A stretch of DNA of 43,090 nucleotides, taken from Deltaproteobacteria bacterium. GTDB taxonomy: Bacteria; Myxococcota; UBA727; VGSZ01. Numbering within the stretch: position 1 is the first letter of the stretch; every line of letters begins with the position of its first letter. The stretch spans positions 1-43,090 of the forward strand of contig JADZDP010000133.1 in NCBI GenBank assembly GCA_020850995.1, read 5' to 3'. Positions 31,793-40,718 of this stretch are shown here, piece after piece. Made by a program: the position numbers and the translations under genes. The notes beneath the pieces are model-generated. The model saw only the letters and a list, made by a program, of their open reading frames with translations, ran no database searches and was not told the DNA's origin.

Positions 31793-32632
31793 CTAACGCG
31801 CCACGCGCGCCAGGCGCACGTCGAGCGCGTCGCGCAGGCCGTCGCCCAGCACGTGGAAGGCGAGCACCGCGGCCGTGATGCACAGGCCGGGGGCAATGGC
31901 CAGGTGCGGCGCCACGAACAGATAGGCCACGCCCTCGTCGAGCAGGCCGCCCCACGACGGCGTGCCCGGCGGCAGGCCGAGGCCGAGGAAGGCCAGCGAG
32001 GCCTCGGCCAAGATGGCGGCCGAGAGCGCGAAGCTGCCCTGCACGAGCAAGGGCGCCCACACGAAGGGCAACACGTGGCGCGTAAGCACCGCCAGCGGCG
32101 TAGCGCCGAGCGCGCGCGCCGCCTCGACGTGATCGCGGGCCCGGATCTCGAGCGCGCGCGTGCGCACCACGCGCGCGGTGCCAGCCCAGCCGGTGGCCGA
32201 GAGCGCCAAGATGAGGCTCGGCATGGAGGGGGGCAGCACCGCGGCCAGGTAAATCGCCAACAGGATGCCCGGGAACGCCAGCAGCACGTCGAGCACGCGC
32301 AGCACCAGCGCCTGTGCGCGTGGGGCCAGCGACGCGGCCAACGCGCCCACCACCAGACCGACACCTACGTTGACAAGGGTGGCCGCGCCGGCCGCCATCA
32401 GCGAGGTGCGCGCGCCCCAGACCAGCGCGGTCAGCACGTCGACGCCGTTGTCGGCGTTGCCGAGCAGGCCCGCGCCGGCGCGGCCGGGGGGCGCCAGATC
32501 GAGGGGCAGGGCCAAGCGCAGGCCCGCGCTGCCGCACAGCGCGGGCCCGAGCAGCGCCACCGCCAGGTACGCGAGCGCCACCACCGCCGCCGCCCGGTCG
32601 GCGCCTCGCATGCGCGCTCGTCGCCTGCTCAT
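31793..32632 (-). CDS. Peptide ABC transporter permease, DppC-type
   Basis: 279 residues with about six transmembrane helices. The N-terminal helix and LLGNADNGVDVLTALVWGAR are typical of DppC/OppC (usually LGTDxxGRDxLSRLI). The EAA-type loop that contacts the ATPase is DHVEAARALGATPLAVLTRH, followed by EASLAFLGLGLPPGTPSWG. ATG32632 overlaps the stop of the DppB-type gene as ATGA. No ATP-binding subunits are encoded in the window, so the ATPases must be elsewhere. Confidence 0.92.
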   Translation of the reverse strand: MSRRRARMRGADRAAAVVALAYLAVALLGPALCGSAGLRLALPLDLAPPGRAGAGLLGNADNGVDVLTALVWGARTSLMAAGAATLVNVGVGLVVGALAASLAPRAQALVLRVLDVLLAFPGILLAIYLAAVLPPSMPSLILALSATGWAGTARVVRTRALEIRARDHVEAARALGATPLAVLTRHVLPFVWAPLLVQGSFALSAAILAEASLAFLGLGLPPGTPSWGGLLDEGVAYLFVAPHLAIAPGLCITAAVLAFHVLGDGLRDALDVRLARVAR

Positions 32633-33711
32633 GCGTGATCCTCGCGGCGCAGGCGCGGATCGACCAGGCGCGTGAGCTCCTCGACGCCCAGGGTGGCCAC
32701 CGCGGCGCCCACGGCGGTCAGGAGCACCACGCCCTGCACCACGGGCACGTCGAGGCGCCGGATGCTCTCGAGCAGCAGCGTGCCCATGCCCGGCCAGGCG
32801 AACACCTTCTCGGTGACGATGGCGCCCGCCAAGAGCCCGCCGAGCTGCAGCCCGATCATCGTGATGATCGGTACCGCCGCCGCGCGCGCCGCGTGACGCG
32901 TGAGCACCGCCCCGGGGGGCAGGCCCTTGGCGCGCGCGGTGCGGATGAAGTCGTCGCCGAGGACCTCGAGGAGCGCGCTGCGCGTGGTGCGCGCCAACAC
33001 CGCGGCCAGCGCCGTCCCAAGGCTGATGGCGGGCAGCACCAGGCTGCGCACGCCGAGGTCGGCGCCGCTCGGGGGCAGCCAGCGCAGGCCGAGCGCGAAC
33101 ACCAGGATCAGGAGCGGGCCGAGCCAGAAGCGCGGCACCGCCGCCCCCAAGAGCGAGGCGCCCTCGGCGAGCAGGCCGAGCGCCTGTCCTCGACGGACGG
33201 CCGCGATGGCGCCCAGCGAGACCCCGGCCGCGATGGCGAGCAGCATGGCCGCGCCCGCGAGCGCGAGCGTGGCCCCCAGGCGCCGCGCGATCACGGTGCG
33301 CACGGGTTCGCGGGTGCGGAAGCTGCGCGGCTCGGGGGACAGGCGCGGCGCCAGCCGCTCCTCGAGGGCCGCGGGGGCCGCGGCGAGCAGCAGGGCGGCG
33401 CCAGCGCCGCGCACGAAGCGGCCGAGCTGCGGCACCAGGCCCAGGGGCGCGCCCGACTCGTCGACGAGGCCGAGCTCGCGCGACAGCGCCAGGCGGGCGT
33501 CGGTGGACGCCTGCTCGCCCAAGATGATGGTCGCCGGGTCGCCGGGCACCGCGCGCACCAGGCCGCTCACGAGCACCGTGGCGCCGAGCGCCGTCGCGAG
33601 CACGGCGAGCACCCGCCGCGGCGCGCTGCTGTGCCCGAGCGCGGCCGCGGCGACGATCGCCGCCACCACCGCAGCGATCGTGAGCCAATCGGCGAGGGTG
33701 GCGCCGCTCAC
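32629..33711 (-). CDS. Peptide ABC transporter permease, DppB-type
   Basis: 360 residues. The N-terminal region has AVPGDPATIILGEQAS and LSRELGL, as in DppB/OppB, then a long poorly conserved segment and about five further transmembrane helices. The ATPase-contact loop is DDFIRTARAKGLPPGAVLTRH and the C-terminal helix holds VEELTRLVDPRLR. GTG33711 overlaps the stop of the binding-protein gene (GTGA) and its stop overlaps the next permease gene (ATGA), so three genes are translationally chained. Substrate inferred from the nagZ context to be cell-wall peptides. Confidence 0.92.
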   Translation of the reverse strand: MSGATLADWLTIAAVVAAIVAAAALGHSSAPRRVLAVLATALGATVLVSGLVRAVPGDPATIILGEQASTDARLALSRELGLVDESGAPLGLVPQLGRFVRGAGAALLLAAAPAALEERLAPRLSPEPRSFRTREPVRTVIARRLGATLALAGAAMLLAIAAGVSLGAIAAVRRGQALGLLAEGASLLGAAVPRFWLGPLLILVFALGLRWLPPSGADLGVRSLVLPAISLGTALAAVLARTTRSALLEVLGDDFIRTARAKGLPPGAVLTRHAARAAAVPIITMIGLQLGGLLAGAIVTEKVFAWPGMGTLLLESIRRLDVPVVQGVVLLTAVGAAVATLGVEELTRLVDPRLRREDHA

Positions 33712-35270
33712 TCGAGCCTCGCCTTCGCGATGGGCAAGAACGACGCCGTGCGGCCGAGCGTGAAGCCCTGCAGGCGGCGCGATCGGATCGCGAGCTCGTC
33801 TTCGAACCACAGCGGAACCAGCGCGGTCGCGTCGGCGATGCGCGCCTCGGCGGCACGGTAGCGCGCGGCGCGCTCGGCGCTGTCGGGGCTTTGGCGCGCG
33901 CGCTCGAGGAGCTCGTCGAGCACCGGGTCGCGCGTGCCCTGCCGGTTGCCGCCGGCGCGCGCGGCGCGGCCCTCGGCGGCGGGCGCGGGGATCGACGAGG
34001 AGTGAAACACCCAGTAGAGCAGGTCCGGCTCGATGACGGGCGTCCACTTGGCCGAGAAGGCGTCGAAGGCGCCCACCTGGATGTCTTGGTAGAGCGCGTT
34101 CCAGTCGCGCACCTCGACCCGCACGTCCACGCCCACGGCGCGCAGCATCTCGGCCCAGGCCAGCGCGGTGGCGCGGCGCAGGCGATCGGTGGTGGTGGCC
34201 AAACGCAACGAGAAGCGCGTGCCGTCGCCGCGCCGGGGCAGGCCCGCCTCGTCGAGCAATCGCTCCGCCAGCGCGCGGTCGTGACGGGGTGGCGCGAGCG
34301 CGTCGTCGTGGGCCCAGTGCGCGCGCGGCAGGATCGACGACGCGCGCTCGGCCATGCCCTGCAGCTTGGTCGCGATCACCAAGTCCACGTCGAGCGCGTG
34401 GGCCAGGGCGCGTCGCACCCGGGGGTCGGCCAGCGGGCCGGCGCGCGCGTTCAGCGCCAGGTAGGTGAAGCCGAGCCCGCGCGCGCGCTCCACCGCCAGG
34501 TCAGGGTCACCGGCCACCGCGGCGACGTCGGTGGGGGTGAGATCCCCCTGCACGAGCTGGGTGCGGCCGTCGAGCAGCTCGAGCAGGCGCGTGGTGTTGT
34601 CGCGGATCACACGCACCTCGACCTGGCGGATGGCGGGCGGCGGCAGCGGCGAGGCGTCGTGGGCGGCCAAGAGCAGGCGCTCGTCGGCGCCCAGGGCCTG
34701 CACCACGCGGTAGGGGCCAGCACCCATGGGCCTCGCGCGACAGGCGTCACGGGAGCCGCTGCATGCGGCGCGCGACAGGATGCCCCAGGCGTGCAGGTCG
34801 ACCAGGAAGGGCGCGGTGGCGGCGTCGAAGCGCAGGCGCACGGTGCGCTCGTCGAGCGCGACGAGCTCCAGCAGGTGCTGCAGGCGCGCGGCGTGCGGCG
34901 AGCCGAGCGCCGGATCCTTCATGGAGCCGAGCGTGAACACGACGTCGTCAGCGGTGACCAGCGTGCCGTCGTGGAATCGCACGCCGGGCCGGAGCTTTAG
35001 CACCAAGGTGAGCGGATCGACGGCGTCGATCGACTCCGCCAGGAAGGGCTCAGGCCGGAGGTCGTCACCGATGATGACGAGAGGGGCTGCCACCAGCGCC
35101 GCCAGGCGCTGCGCCACCGCCGAGGTCGCGAAGCGCGGGTCCAGGGTCTCGGGCGCGTTGGCGACCGCGATCCCGAGCACGCCCGGCGGGGCGGGCGGCC
35201 GCGCACAGGCCAGAGCCAAGCACGCGGTGACCCCGAGCGCCCGGCCGACGGTGCGGCGCTGCGAGCGCAA
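33708..35270 (-). CDS. Peptide-binding lipoprotein of the ABC transporter (SBP_bac_5 family)
   Basis: 520-residue solute-binding lipoprotein. The leader has an Arg-rich start and ends in LALAC (Cys22). Family 5 landmarks: ETLDPRFATSAVAQRLAAL, RPGVRFHDGTLVTADDVVFT, GAGPYRV, and DPRVRRALAHALDVDLVIA. It would capture oligopeptides or muropeptides in the periplasm. I chose TTG35270 because it gives a compact signal peptide; in-frame GTG35336 would add 22 residues before it. The open frame extends much further over the divergent dacB gene and is spurious there. First gene of the SBP-permease-permease-nagZ operon. Confidence 0.88.
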   Translation of the reverse strand: MRSQRRTVGRALGVTACLALACARPPAPPGVLGIAVANAPETLDPRFATSAVAQRLAALVAAPLVIIGDDLRPEPFLAESIDAVDPLTLVLKLRPGVRFHDGTLVTADDVVFTLGSMKDPALGSPHAARLQHLLELVALDERTVRLRFDAATAPFLVDLHAWGILSRAACSGSRDACRARPMGAGPYRVVQALGADERLLLAAHDASPLPPPAIRQVEVRVIRDNTTRLLELLDGRTQLVQGDLTPTDVAAVAGDPDLAVERARGLGFTYLALNARAGPLADPRVRRALAHALDVDLVIATKLQGMAERASSILPRAHWAHDDALAPPRHDRALAERLLDEAGLPRRGDGTRFSLRLATTTDRLRRATALAWAEMLRAVGVDVRVEVRDWNALYQDIQVGAFDAFSAKWTPVIEPDLLYWVFHSSSIPAPAAEGRAARAGGNRQGTRDPVLDELLERARQSPDSAERAARYRAAEARIADATALVPLWFEDELAIRSRRLQGFTLGRTASFLPIAKARLE

Positions 35271-35351
35271 CGCCGCGTGTGTGCGGGTGGGTGGGAGATG
35301 GCGCCGGCGTGGCTCGACCGACAAATTCGACTCCACGTGCGGGGTCGCCGC

Positions 35352-35373
35352 TACAATGAGTCGGTATGCCGAC
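35352..35373 (+). promoter_or_regulatory. Putative -10 element and small inverted repeat upstream of dacB
   Basis: TACAAT (35352-35357) is a good sigma-70 -10 hexamer, 46 bases before the dacB start. Directly after it, GTCGG-TATG-CCGAC (35360-35373) is a perfect short inverted repeat near the expected transcription start, possibly an operator. The -35 region is poor, so an activator may be needed. Confidence 0.4.
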
Positions 35374-35397
35374 AGAGGAAAAGAGGGGCAAAACGCC

Positions 35398-37050
35398 ATG
35401 ACGCGCGCGCGTCGCACCGCTGGTCGTGTTGCGCTCGTCGCGCTGCTCGCGCTCGCCCCCTCGGTGTACGCGCAGGGGAAAGCCGTGGCCCGTGGGGCGG
35501 CGGGCAAGGGCGAGGTGAAGAAGGAGCCGCCGCCGCGACCGGCGCCGCGCGCGCTCACGTCGAGCGGCGGCGTCGATGGGCGCTTGAAGGGCGCGCTCAC
35601 CGAGGCCATCAACGTGCCCGCCCTCGACGACGCCGAGCTCGGCTTCTTGGCGGTGCGCGTGAAGGATGGGCTGGTGCTTGGCGAGACCAACGCCGATCGC
35701 CTGATCAACCCGGCGTCGAACGCCAAGCTCATCACGGCCGCCGCCGCCTTGCACACGCTGCACGCCGAGTACCGCTTCAAGACCGAGTACTTCGTCAACG
35801 GCACGCTCAAGGACGGCACGCTCTACGGCAACCTAGTGGTCAAGGGCTACGGCGACCCCACCATCGTCTCCGAGCGCATGGCGCGCGTGGCCAACGAGCT
35901 CTACCTGTTCGGCGTCGAGCGCATCACCGGCGGCGTCATCGTCGATGGCTCCTGGTTCGACGGCGTCGACGAAGCGCGCGGCTGGGAGATCGAAGAAGCC
36001 CCCGATCGCGCCTACGCGGCGGCGGTGACGGCGCTCGCGGTCAACTTCAACGCCACGTCGATCTACGTGCGGCCAACCGAGCCCGGTAAGCCCGCCGTGG
36101 TCGCCATCGATCCGCCCAGCGAGCAGGTCGTGCTCGAGGGCGCGGTGTTGACCGAGCAGCTCGGCAGCGGCGTGAGGTTCTTCTCGAAGAAGGACGAGAG
36201 CGACGACGGCAAACAGATCACACTCATCACGGTCGAAGGGAGCGTTGGGGCGCGCCAGAGCCCCTTTCGCACCTACCGTCGCGTCTACGCGCCGCTGCGG
36301 CACTTCGGCAGCACCTTGGTGTACTTCCTCCAGCAGCGCGGCGTGAAGGTGCAGCACCGCATCATGGAGGGGCCGGTGCCCGACGGCGCGCGCCTGGTGC
36401 TCGTCGACCGATCGCCGCCCCTTACGGAGATCGTCGCCGACCTCAACCACTACTCGAACAACATCATCGCCGAGACCATCATCAAGGCCATGGGCGCCGA
36501 GGTGCACGGCGCCCCGGGCAGCTTCGACAACGGGCTCAAGGTGGCGCGCGCCTTCCTCGAGGAGCAGGTGGGCTTCGCGCCGGGCTCGTACACCTTCGAC
36601 AACGGCTCTGGGCTCAACGACGTCAACCGCTTCACCGCGCGCCAGATGGTGCGGCTGCTCGGCTACATGCTGCGCGACGTCGAGGGCGGCATCGAGTACC
36701 TCAGCTCGCTGGCGGTGGCCGGCACCCAGGGCACCATCGGCTTTCGCATGCGCGACACGCCCGCCGAGCGGCGCCTGCGCGCCAAGACCGGCACGCTGCG
36801 CGGCGTGTCGGCGTTGTCGGGGTACGTCGCCGATCCTGCGGGCGATCTGGTGCTGTTCTCAGCGCTGTCGCAGAACATCAAGGACGGCGTCTCGGGCGTG
36901 TGGCAGGCACAGAACCTCATCGGCGCCGCGCTGGCGTCGAACGGCACCTGGCGGCCCGAGCCCGAGTCCAGCGAGGTGGAGGCCGAGGTGGTGAGCGATG
37001 CCAGCTCGCCGCCACCCAAGCCCGAGTCCGCCCCCGGTGGCGCTCCGTAG
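35398..37050 (+). CDS. dacB: D-alanyl-D-alanine carboxypeptidase/endopeptidase (PBP4/DacB, S13)
   Basis: 550-residue periplasmic penicillin-binding protein that trims or cleaves peptidoglycan cross-links. The signal peptide ends near VYAQG. Active-site motifs: SxxK as S107-N-A-K110 in INPASNAKLITAA, SxN as S353-N-N355 in HYSNNIIAE, and KTG at 463-465 in RAKTGTLRG; the PBP4-type insert lies between the first two. The C-terminus is a Pro/Ser/Glu tail of about 35 residues. ATG35398 has GAGGGG upstream and is divergent from the peptide-binding lipoprotein. The next gene, an MltD-like transglycosylase, begins 32 bases after its stop, so both act on murein from one unit. Confidence 0.94.
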   Translation: MTRARRTAGRVALVALLALAPSVYAQGKAVARGAAGKGEVKKEPPPRPAPRALTSSGGVDGRLKGALTEAINVPALDDAELGFLAVRVKDGLVLGETNADRLINPASNAKLITAAAALHTLHAEYRFKTEYFVNGTLKDGTLYGNLVVKGYGDPTIVSERMARVANELYLFGVERITGGVIVDGSWFDGVDEARGWEIEEAPDRAYAAAVTALAVNFNATSIYVRPTEPGKPAVVAIDPPSEQVVLEGAVLTEQLGSGVRFFSKKDESDDGKQITLITVEGSVGARQSPFRTYRRVYAPLRHFGSTLVYFLQQRGVKVQHRIMEGPVPDGARLVLVDRSPPLTEIVADLNHYSNNIIAETIIKAMGAEVHGAPGSFDNGLKVARAFLEEQVGFAPGSYTFDNGSGLNDVNRFTARQMVRLLGYMLRDVEGGIEYLSSLAVAGTQGTIGFRMRDTPAERRLRAKTGTLRGVSALSGYVADPAGDLVLFSALSQNIKDGVSGVWQAQNLIGAALASNGTWRPEPESSEVEAEVVSDASSPPPKPESAPGGAP

Positions 37051-37082
37051 TCGAAGGTCCACGAGTCGCGAGGTTCGAGCAC

Positions 37083-38777
37083 GTGCGCGTCGCCGCCACC
37101 CTGACACTGATACTGGCATCGATCCTGATCGCGTCCACCGCTGCTCGCGCCGACGAGTTCACGCGCGTGCCGGCGCTCGAACCGAACGTGGCCTTCTGGA
37201 AGAAGGTCTACATCGAGTGGAGCCTGAACCAGATCGCGTTCCACGACGAGGAAGACCTCGGTCTCGTCTATCGCGTCATCACCGTGCCCGCGCGCGGCGC
37301 CAAGAACGGCGCCGGCCTCACGCGCACCGAGGCCATCAAGCGCGGCCAGGCGGAGGTGGAGGCCGCGCTCAAGGCGCTCGCCAAGAAGAACCCCAAGAGC
37401 GCCGATGGCCTCAGCGGCGTCGAGCGAGAGGTGTTCCTCAACGTCAAAGACCACCCGCGCGCCGACAAGTACACGCGCCTCGCCAAGCTCCGCGTGCAGA
37501 ACGGCCTGCGCGAGCGCTTCGTGCAGGGCTTCGCGAACTCGGGCCTGTACGACAAGTTCATCAGGGCCGAGCTGCGTGAGAACGGCCTGCCCGAGGAGCT
37601 CATCGGCGTGGCCTTCGTCGAGAGCCTGTTCTACGTGGGCGCCAAGTCGAAGGTGGGCGCCGCCGGCGTCTGGCAGTTCATGTCGTACACCGGCAAGGAG
37701 TACATGCAGCTCAACGGCGTCGTCGACGAGCGGTGGGATCCCATCCTGGCCACCGAGGCCGCATGCAAGTACCTCAAGCAGGCCAAGAAGGAGCTCGGTA
37801 GCTGGCCGCTCGCCGTCACCTCGTACAACTACGGCCGCGCAGGCATGCGCGGGCTCGCCGAGAACGCCGGCAGCAAGGACTTCGGCGTCATCCTGGCGGT
37901 ATCGAAGAACAAGCGCTTCGGCTTCGCGGCGCGCAACTACTACGCGAGCTTTCTGGCGGTGCTCGAGATCCTGCGCAGCCAAGACGCGCTCTTGAAGGGC
38001 GTGCCCAAGAAGGCCCCCTGGTCCTACGACGTGCTGCGCGCGCCCTTCCCCCTCTACACGAGCCAGCTCATCGGCACCGGCGAGATCGATCAGGCCCAGC
38101 TCGACGCGCTCAACCCGGCGCTCACCAACGAGGCCAGCGCCGGCAAGGTGCCCTTGCCGCACGGCTTCTCGCTGCGCGTGCCCAAGGGCCGCGCGGGGAG
38201 CATCCAAGCCAAGCTGGCGGCGCTCCCAGAGAAGGACCGCCTGCGCGGCATGCGGGGCGTCAAGACGGTGCACAAGGCGAACGGCAAGCAGAGCGTGTCG
38301 GAGATCGCGCGCAAGTACGGCCTGAGCGCCGACACGCTCGCTGGGGCCACGGGGCTCGCCGCCGGCGCCACGCCGGCCAAGGGGCACGGCATACCGATCC
38401 CGCATGCCAGCGCGCGCTACACGTTGATCCCCGAGGCGCGCGGGATGCCGCTGCCGCCGCTGCCGACCGGCCAGCCGGTGTTGTTGGCCGACGCCAGCAC
38501 CATCGACGAGGCCGCACCCGCGGAGGCGGCGCCGGCGCCGCCGGAGAAGGGCGCGCAGGAGAAGGTGGCCGCGCTCGCCGCCGCCAGCGGCCGCGGCAAG
38601 GTCTCGGTGGGGCGCATCCTGGCCGAGGACCTCGACGAGCTGCCGGCGGTGGACGCGCTCGCGGGCGTGGGCGTGAGCGCGCTGCCCCAGGTCGACGTGG
38701 TGGCTGGTGACCTCGGCCTCGACGCGCCCTGGGCCGAGGAGACGCTCGCGGCCAGCCCCGGCACGCCGACCTCGTGA
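37083..38777 (+). CDS. MltD-like lytic transglycosylase with divergent LysM segment
   Basis: 564-residue exported murein hydrolase. A signal peptide (MRVAATLTLILASILIASTAARA) precedes an alpha-helical region and an SLT domain at about 165-320, with catalytic Glu180 in FVESLFYVGAKSK, GVWQFMSYTGKEY, and SYNYGRAGMRG. A LysM-like peptidoglycan-binding segment follows at about 395-445 (QSVSEIARKYGLSADTLAGA), then a low-complexity Ala/Pro tail. Order and motifs fit the MltD family, although the LysM is weak. The start is GTG37083 with GAGG nine bases ahead. Downstream of dacB, likely in one operon; products (anhydromuropeptides) match the NagZ/transporter operon on the other strand. Confidence 0.9.
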   Translation: MRVAATLTLILASILIASTAARADEFTRVPALEPNVAFWKKVYIEWSLNQIAFHDEEDLGLVYRVITVPARGAKNGAGLTRTEAIKRGQAEVEAALKALAKKNPKSADGLSGVEREVFLNVKDHPRADKYTRLAKLRVQNGLRERFVQGFANSGLYDKFIRAELRENGLPEELIGVAFVESLFYVGAKSKVGAAGVWQFMSYTGKEYMQLNGVVDERWDPILATEAACKYLKQAKKELGSWPLAVTSYNYGRAGMRGLAENAGSKDFGVILAVSKNKRFGFAARNYYASFLAVLEILRSQDALLKGVPKKAPWSYDVLRAPFPLYTSQLIGTGEIDQAQLDALNPALTNEASAGKVPLPHGFSLRVPKGRAGSIQAKLAALPEKDRLRGMRGVKTVHKANGKQSVSEIARKYGLSADTLAGATGLAAGATPAKGHGIPIPHASARYTLIPEARGMPLPPLPTGQPVLLADASTIDEAAPAEAAPAPPEKGAQEKVAALAAASGRGKVSVGRILAEDLDELPAVDALAGVGVSALPQVDVVAGDLGLDAPWAEETLAASPGTPTS

Positions 38778-38815
38778 CGCGTTGACGCCGGCGCCGCGCC
38801 GTGTCCCCATGCCCC

Positions 38816-39901
38816 ATGGCCGACCTCGACGCCACTGACGCACCGGCGACCCGCGACCCCGCATCGAAGACCCAGCACATCGACGTGTGCCTGACCCCGG
38901 CCGTCGAATACCGAAAGCGCCCGGGCTTCGAGCGCTACGACTTCGTGAACCAGGCGCTGCCCGAGCTGGCGCTCGACGATGTCGAGCTCGCCACCTCGCT
39001 GTGCGGCAAGGAGCTGCGCGCTCCCTTGATGATCGCGCCCATGACCGGCGGCGTGGCGCGCGCCCACGAGCTCAACCTGCGCTTGGCACGCGCGGCGCAG
39101 CACTTCGGGCTCGCCATGGGCGTGGGCTCGCAGCGCGTCGCCCTCGAAGACGCCGAGCGCGCGCCCTTCTTCCGCGTGCGCACCGTGGCGCCCGATATCC
39201 TGCTGTTCGCCAACTTCGGCGCCGCGCAGCTCGCGCGCGGCTGGGGCGTGGAGCATGCGTGCCGCGCCGTCGACATGATCGAGGCCGACGCGCTCTACCT
39301 GCACTTCAACCCCGTGCAAGAGGCCGCCCAGGGTGGCGACGTCGACTTCAGCGACGTTGCGGCGCGCGTGCGCGAGCTGTGCACCGGCATGCGCGCGCGC
39401 GGCGTACCGGTGTTCGCGCGCGAGGTGGGCTTCGGCATCTCCGCCGACGCCGCGCGGGTGCTCATCGAGGCCGGCGTGTCGGGCATCGACTGCGCCGGTG
39501 CCGGCGGCACCTCCTGGGCCAAGGTGGAGGCGCTGTGCGCCAAGAGCGAGCGCCGCCGTCGCATGGGCGCGGCCTTCGGCGAGTGGGGCATCCCCACGGC
39601 CGACGCCATCAGGGCCGTGCGCTCGGTCTCGCAGCGCATCCCCCTCATCGCCACCGGCGGGCTGCGCAGCGGCCTCGACCTCGCCAAGGCCATCGCCCTC
39701 GGCGCCGACGTGGGGGCCATGGCCAGGCCCATGCTCGTCGCTGCCAACGGGGGCGACGAGCAGCTGGCGGGCTTCGTCGCAGACGTGCTGGACGAGCTGC
39801 GCATCGCCATGTTCGCCGTCGGCGCGGCCGATCTGGACGCGCTGCGTGGGACACGGCAGCTGCGTGATGTCTCTCACTGCGATGTCCTACCCGCTCGCTG
39901 A
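38816..39901 (+). CDS. fni: Isopentenyl-diphosphate delta-isomerase, type 2
   Basis: FMN- and NADPH-dependent interconversion of isopentenyl and dimethylallyl diphosphate, supplying isoprenoids. 361 residues, TIM-barrel. Motifs: K-TQHIDVCL near the N-terminus, APLMIAPMTGG (flavin loop), GVGSQRVALED, YLHFNPVQEAAQ (with the conserved NxxQE), KVEALC after AGAGGTSWA, and ATGGLRSGLDLAKAIALGAD. Type 2 enzymes are typical of Myxococcota with a mevalonate pathway; no other pathway gene is in the window. ATG38816 is preferred over GTG38801. Follows the mltD-like gene by 38 bases. Confidence 0.95.
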   Translation: MADLDATDAPATRDPASKTQHIDVCLTPAVEYRKRPGFERYDFVNQALPELALDDVELATSLCGKELRAPLMIAPMTGGVARAHELNLRLARAAQHFGLAMGVGSQRVALEDAERAPFFRVRTVAPDILLFANFGAAQLARGWGVEHACRAVDMIEADALYLHFNPVQEAAQGGDVDFSDVAARVRELCTGMRARGVPVFAREVGFGISADAARVLIEAGVSGIDCAGAGGTSWAKVEALCAKSERRRRMGAAFGEWGIPTADAIRAVRSVSQRIPLIATGGLRSGLDLAKAIALGADVGAMARPMLVAANGGDEQLAGFVADVLDELRIAMFAVGAADLDALRGTRQLRDVSHCDVLPAR

Positions 39902-39933
39902 CGCCATGACTCGAGACACACAGTAGGCAAGAG

Positions 39934-39962
39934 AGCCACGCTGTGGCTGCGACGTGTCGCAG
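39934..39962 (+). terminator. Tandem hairpins after fni, including second GCGACGTGTCGC copy
   Basis: AGCCAC-GCT-GTGGCT (39934-39948) overlaps a second stem, CTGCGA / TCGCAG (39947-39962), whose core GCGACGTGTCGC (39949-39960) equals the sequence at 17644-17655. They lie 33 bases after the fni stop, so termination is plausible. The rest of 39902-40133 is somewhat AT-richer and should hold the promoter of the next gene. Confidence 0.5.
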
Positions 39963-40133
39963 ATCAAGCGCGCTTTCGTGCCTCCGCGTCGCCATGCGGC
40001 CAAAAACCTGACTTGAGGTCGGCACCAGGCGACACTTGTCGTCATGCGCGCACAAGGTCGCAGAGCGACCCACCTGTCCCAGTTCTTGTCTCGTGATTTC
40101 GCTTACTTGAGAGATCAGATCTGGGTCCGCACA

Positions 40134-40643
40134 ATGACGGATATGACGTTGCGTGGTGCCCTGCCGATAACGATCGCCGCCTTCCTCACGGCCGGCTCGA
40201 TCGCCTGTCAGGCTCCCGCCTCGGTGGACGGTGTGTTCGCTGGCCAGGACTTCTCGCTGCGCTGTGAGAGCCCGCTGGCCGCGTCCGATGCCTCGGGCCG
40301 AGACAGCGTGGTCGTGCTCTCCGAGGCCACGAGCGAGACACTGAGCACCGTCAACGTGCGCCTGCGCCGCGCCGCCGAGCTGCCGATCGGCAAGCCGGTG
40401 TCGGTCGGCACCGACGAAGAAGGGCACTCGACGGTGCAGGTGGTCGTGGGCGCCCTGGTAGTCGAGACGCGCGCCGATGGCGTGGAGATCCTCTCGGCCG
40501 CTGACCCGACCCGCGCCTCGTCGGTGGCCGGCACGCTGACCATCGAGAGCCGCGACGACGACGGCGTCGCCGGGAGCTTCGCCGCGGAGCTCGACGACGG
40601 TGGCTTCGTCGAGGGCTTCTTCGCCGCCGCCAACACTCGCTGA
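40134..40643 (+). CDS. Small predicted exported protein, unknown function
   Basis: 169 residues from ATG40134 (166 from ATG40143). The leader LPITIAAFLTAGSIAC could be a lipoprotein signal, but Ser at the -3 position is unusual; otherwise it is an ordinary signal peptide. The mature part is beta-rich with several short strands (SVVVLSEATS, VQVVVGALVVETRADG) and an acidic C-terminus. I recognise no family. An in-frame ATG at 40044 would add 30 residues with no signal character. Stands alone between fni and deoC, with an 11-base palindrome AGATCAGATCT at 40112-40122 just upstream. Real gene likely from codon bias; function not assignable. Confidence 0.7.
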   Translation: MTDMTLRGALPITIAAFLTAGSIACQAPASVDGVFAGQDFSLRCESPLAASDASGRDSVVVLSEATSETLSTVNVRLRRAAELPIGKPVSVGTDEEGHSTVQVVVGALVVETRADGVEILSAADPTRASSVAGTLTIESRDDDGVAGSFAAELDDGGFVEGFFAAANTR

Positions 40644-40694
40644 GCGCGTTGCCGCTCGACGGCCGCTGTAGACAGGGCAGCCCTTCTCGGAGAT

Positions 40695-40714
40695 CCTCCC
40701 GCCCGCTCGGGAGG
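40695..40714 (+). promoter_or_regulatory. Hairpin that sequesters the deoC ribosome-binding site
   Basis: CCTCCCG (40695-40701), loop CCCGCT, CGGGAGG (40708-40714). The 3' arm contains the GGGAGG Shine-Dalgarno of deoC (start 40719), so the folded RNA would hide it. Could reduce translation until opened, or be incidental. Confidence 0.5.
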
Positions 40715-40718
40715 CGCG

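Noticed and set aside
32635..33861. 408-residue plus-strand open frame over the permease gene
   Set aside because: Gln/Arg/His-rich translation with no domain; the minus strand encodes a clear DppB-type permease.
33708..35819. 703-residue version of the peptide-binding protein
   Set aside because: The first about 180 residues would be antisense to dacB; the lipoprotein signal places the true start near 35270.
36663..38864. 733-residue minus-strand open frame
   Set aside because: Antisense to dacB and the MltD-like gene, which have full catalytic motifs.
39902..40133. tRNA or small RNA gene after fni
   Set aside because: Hairpins are present but no cloverleaf, T-loop consensus or CCA end can be built.
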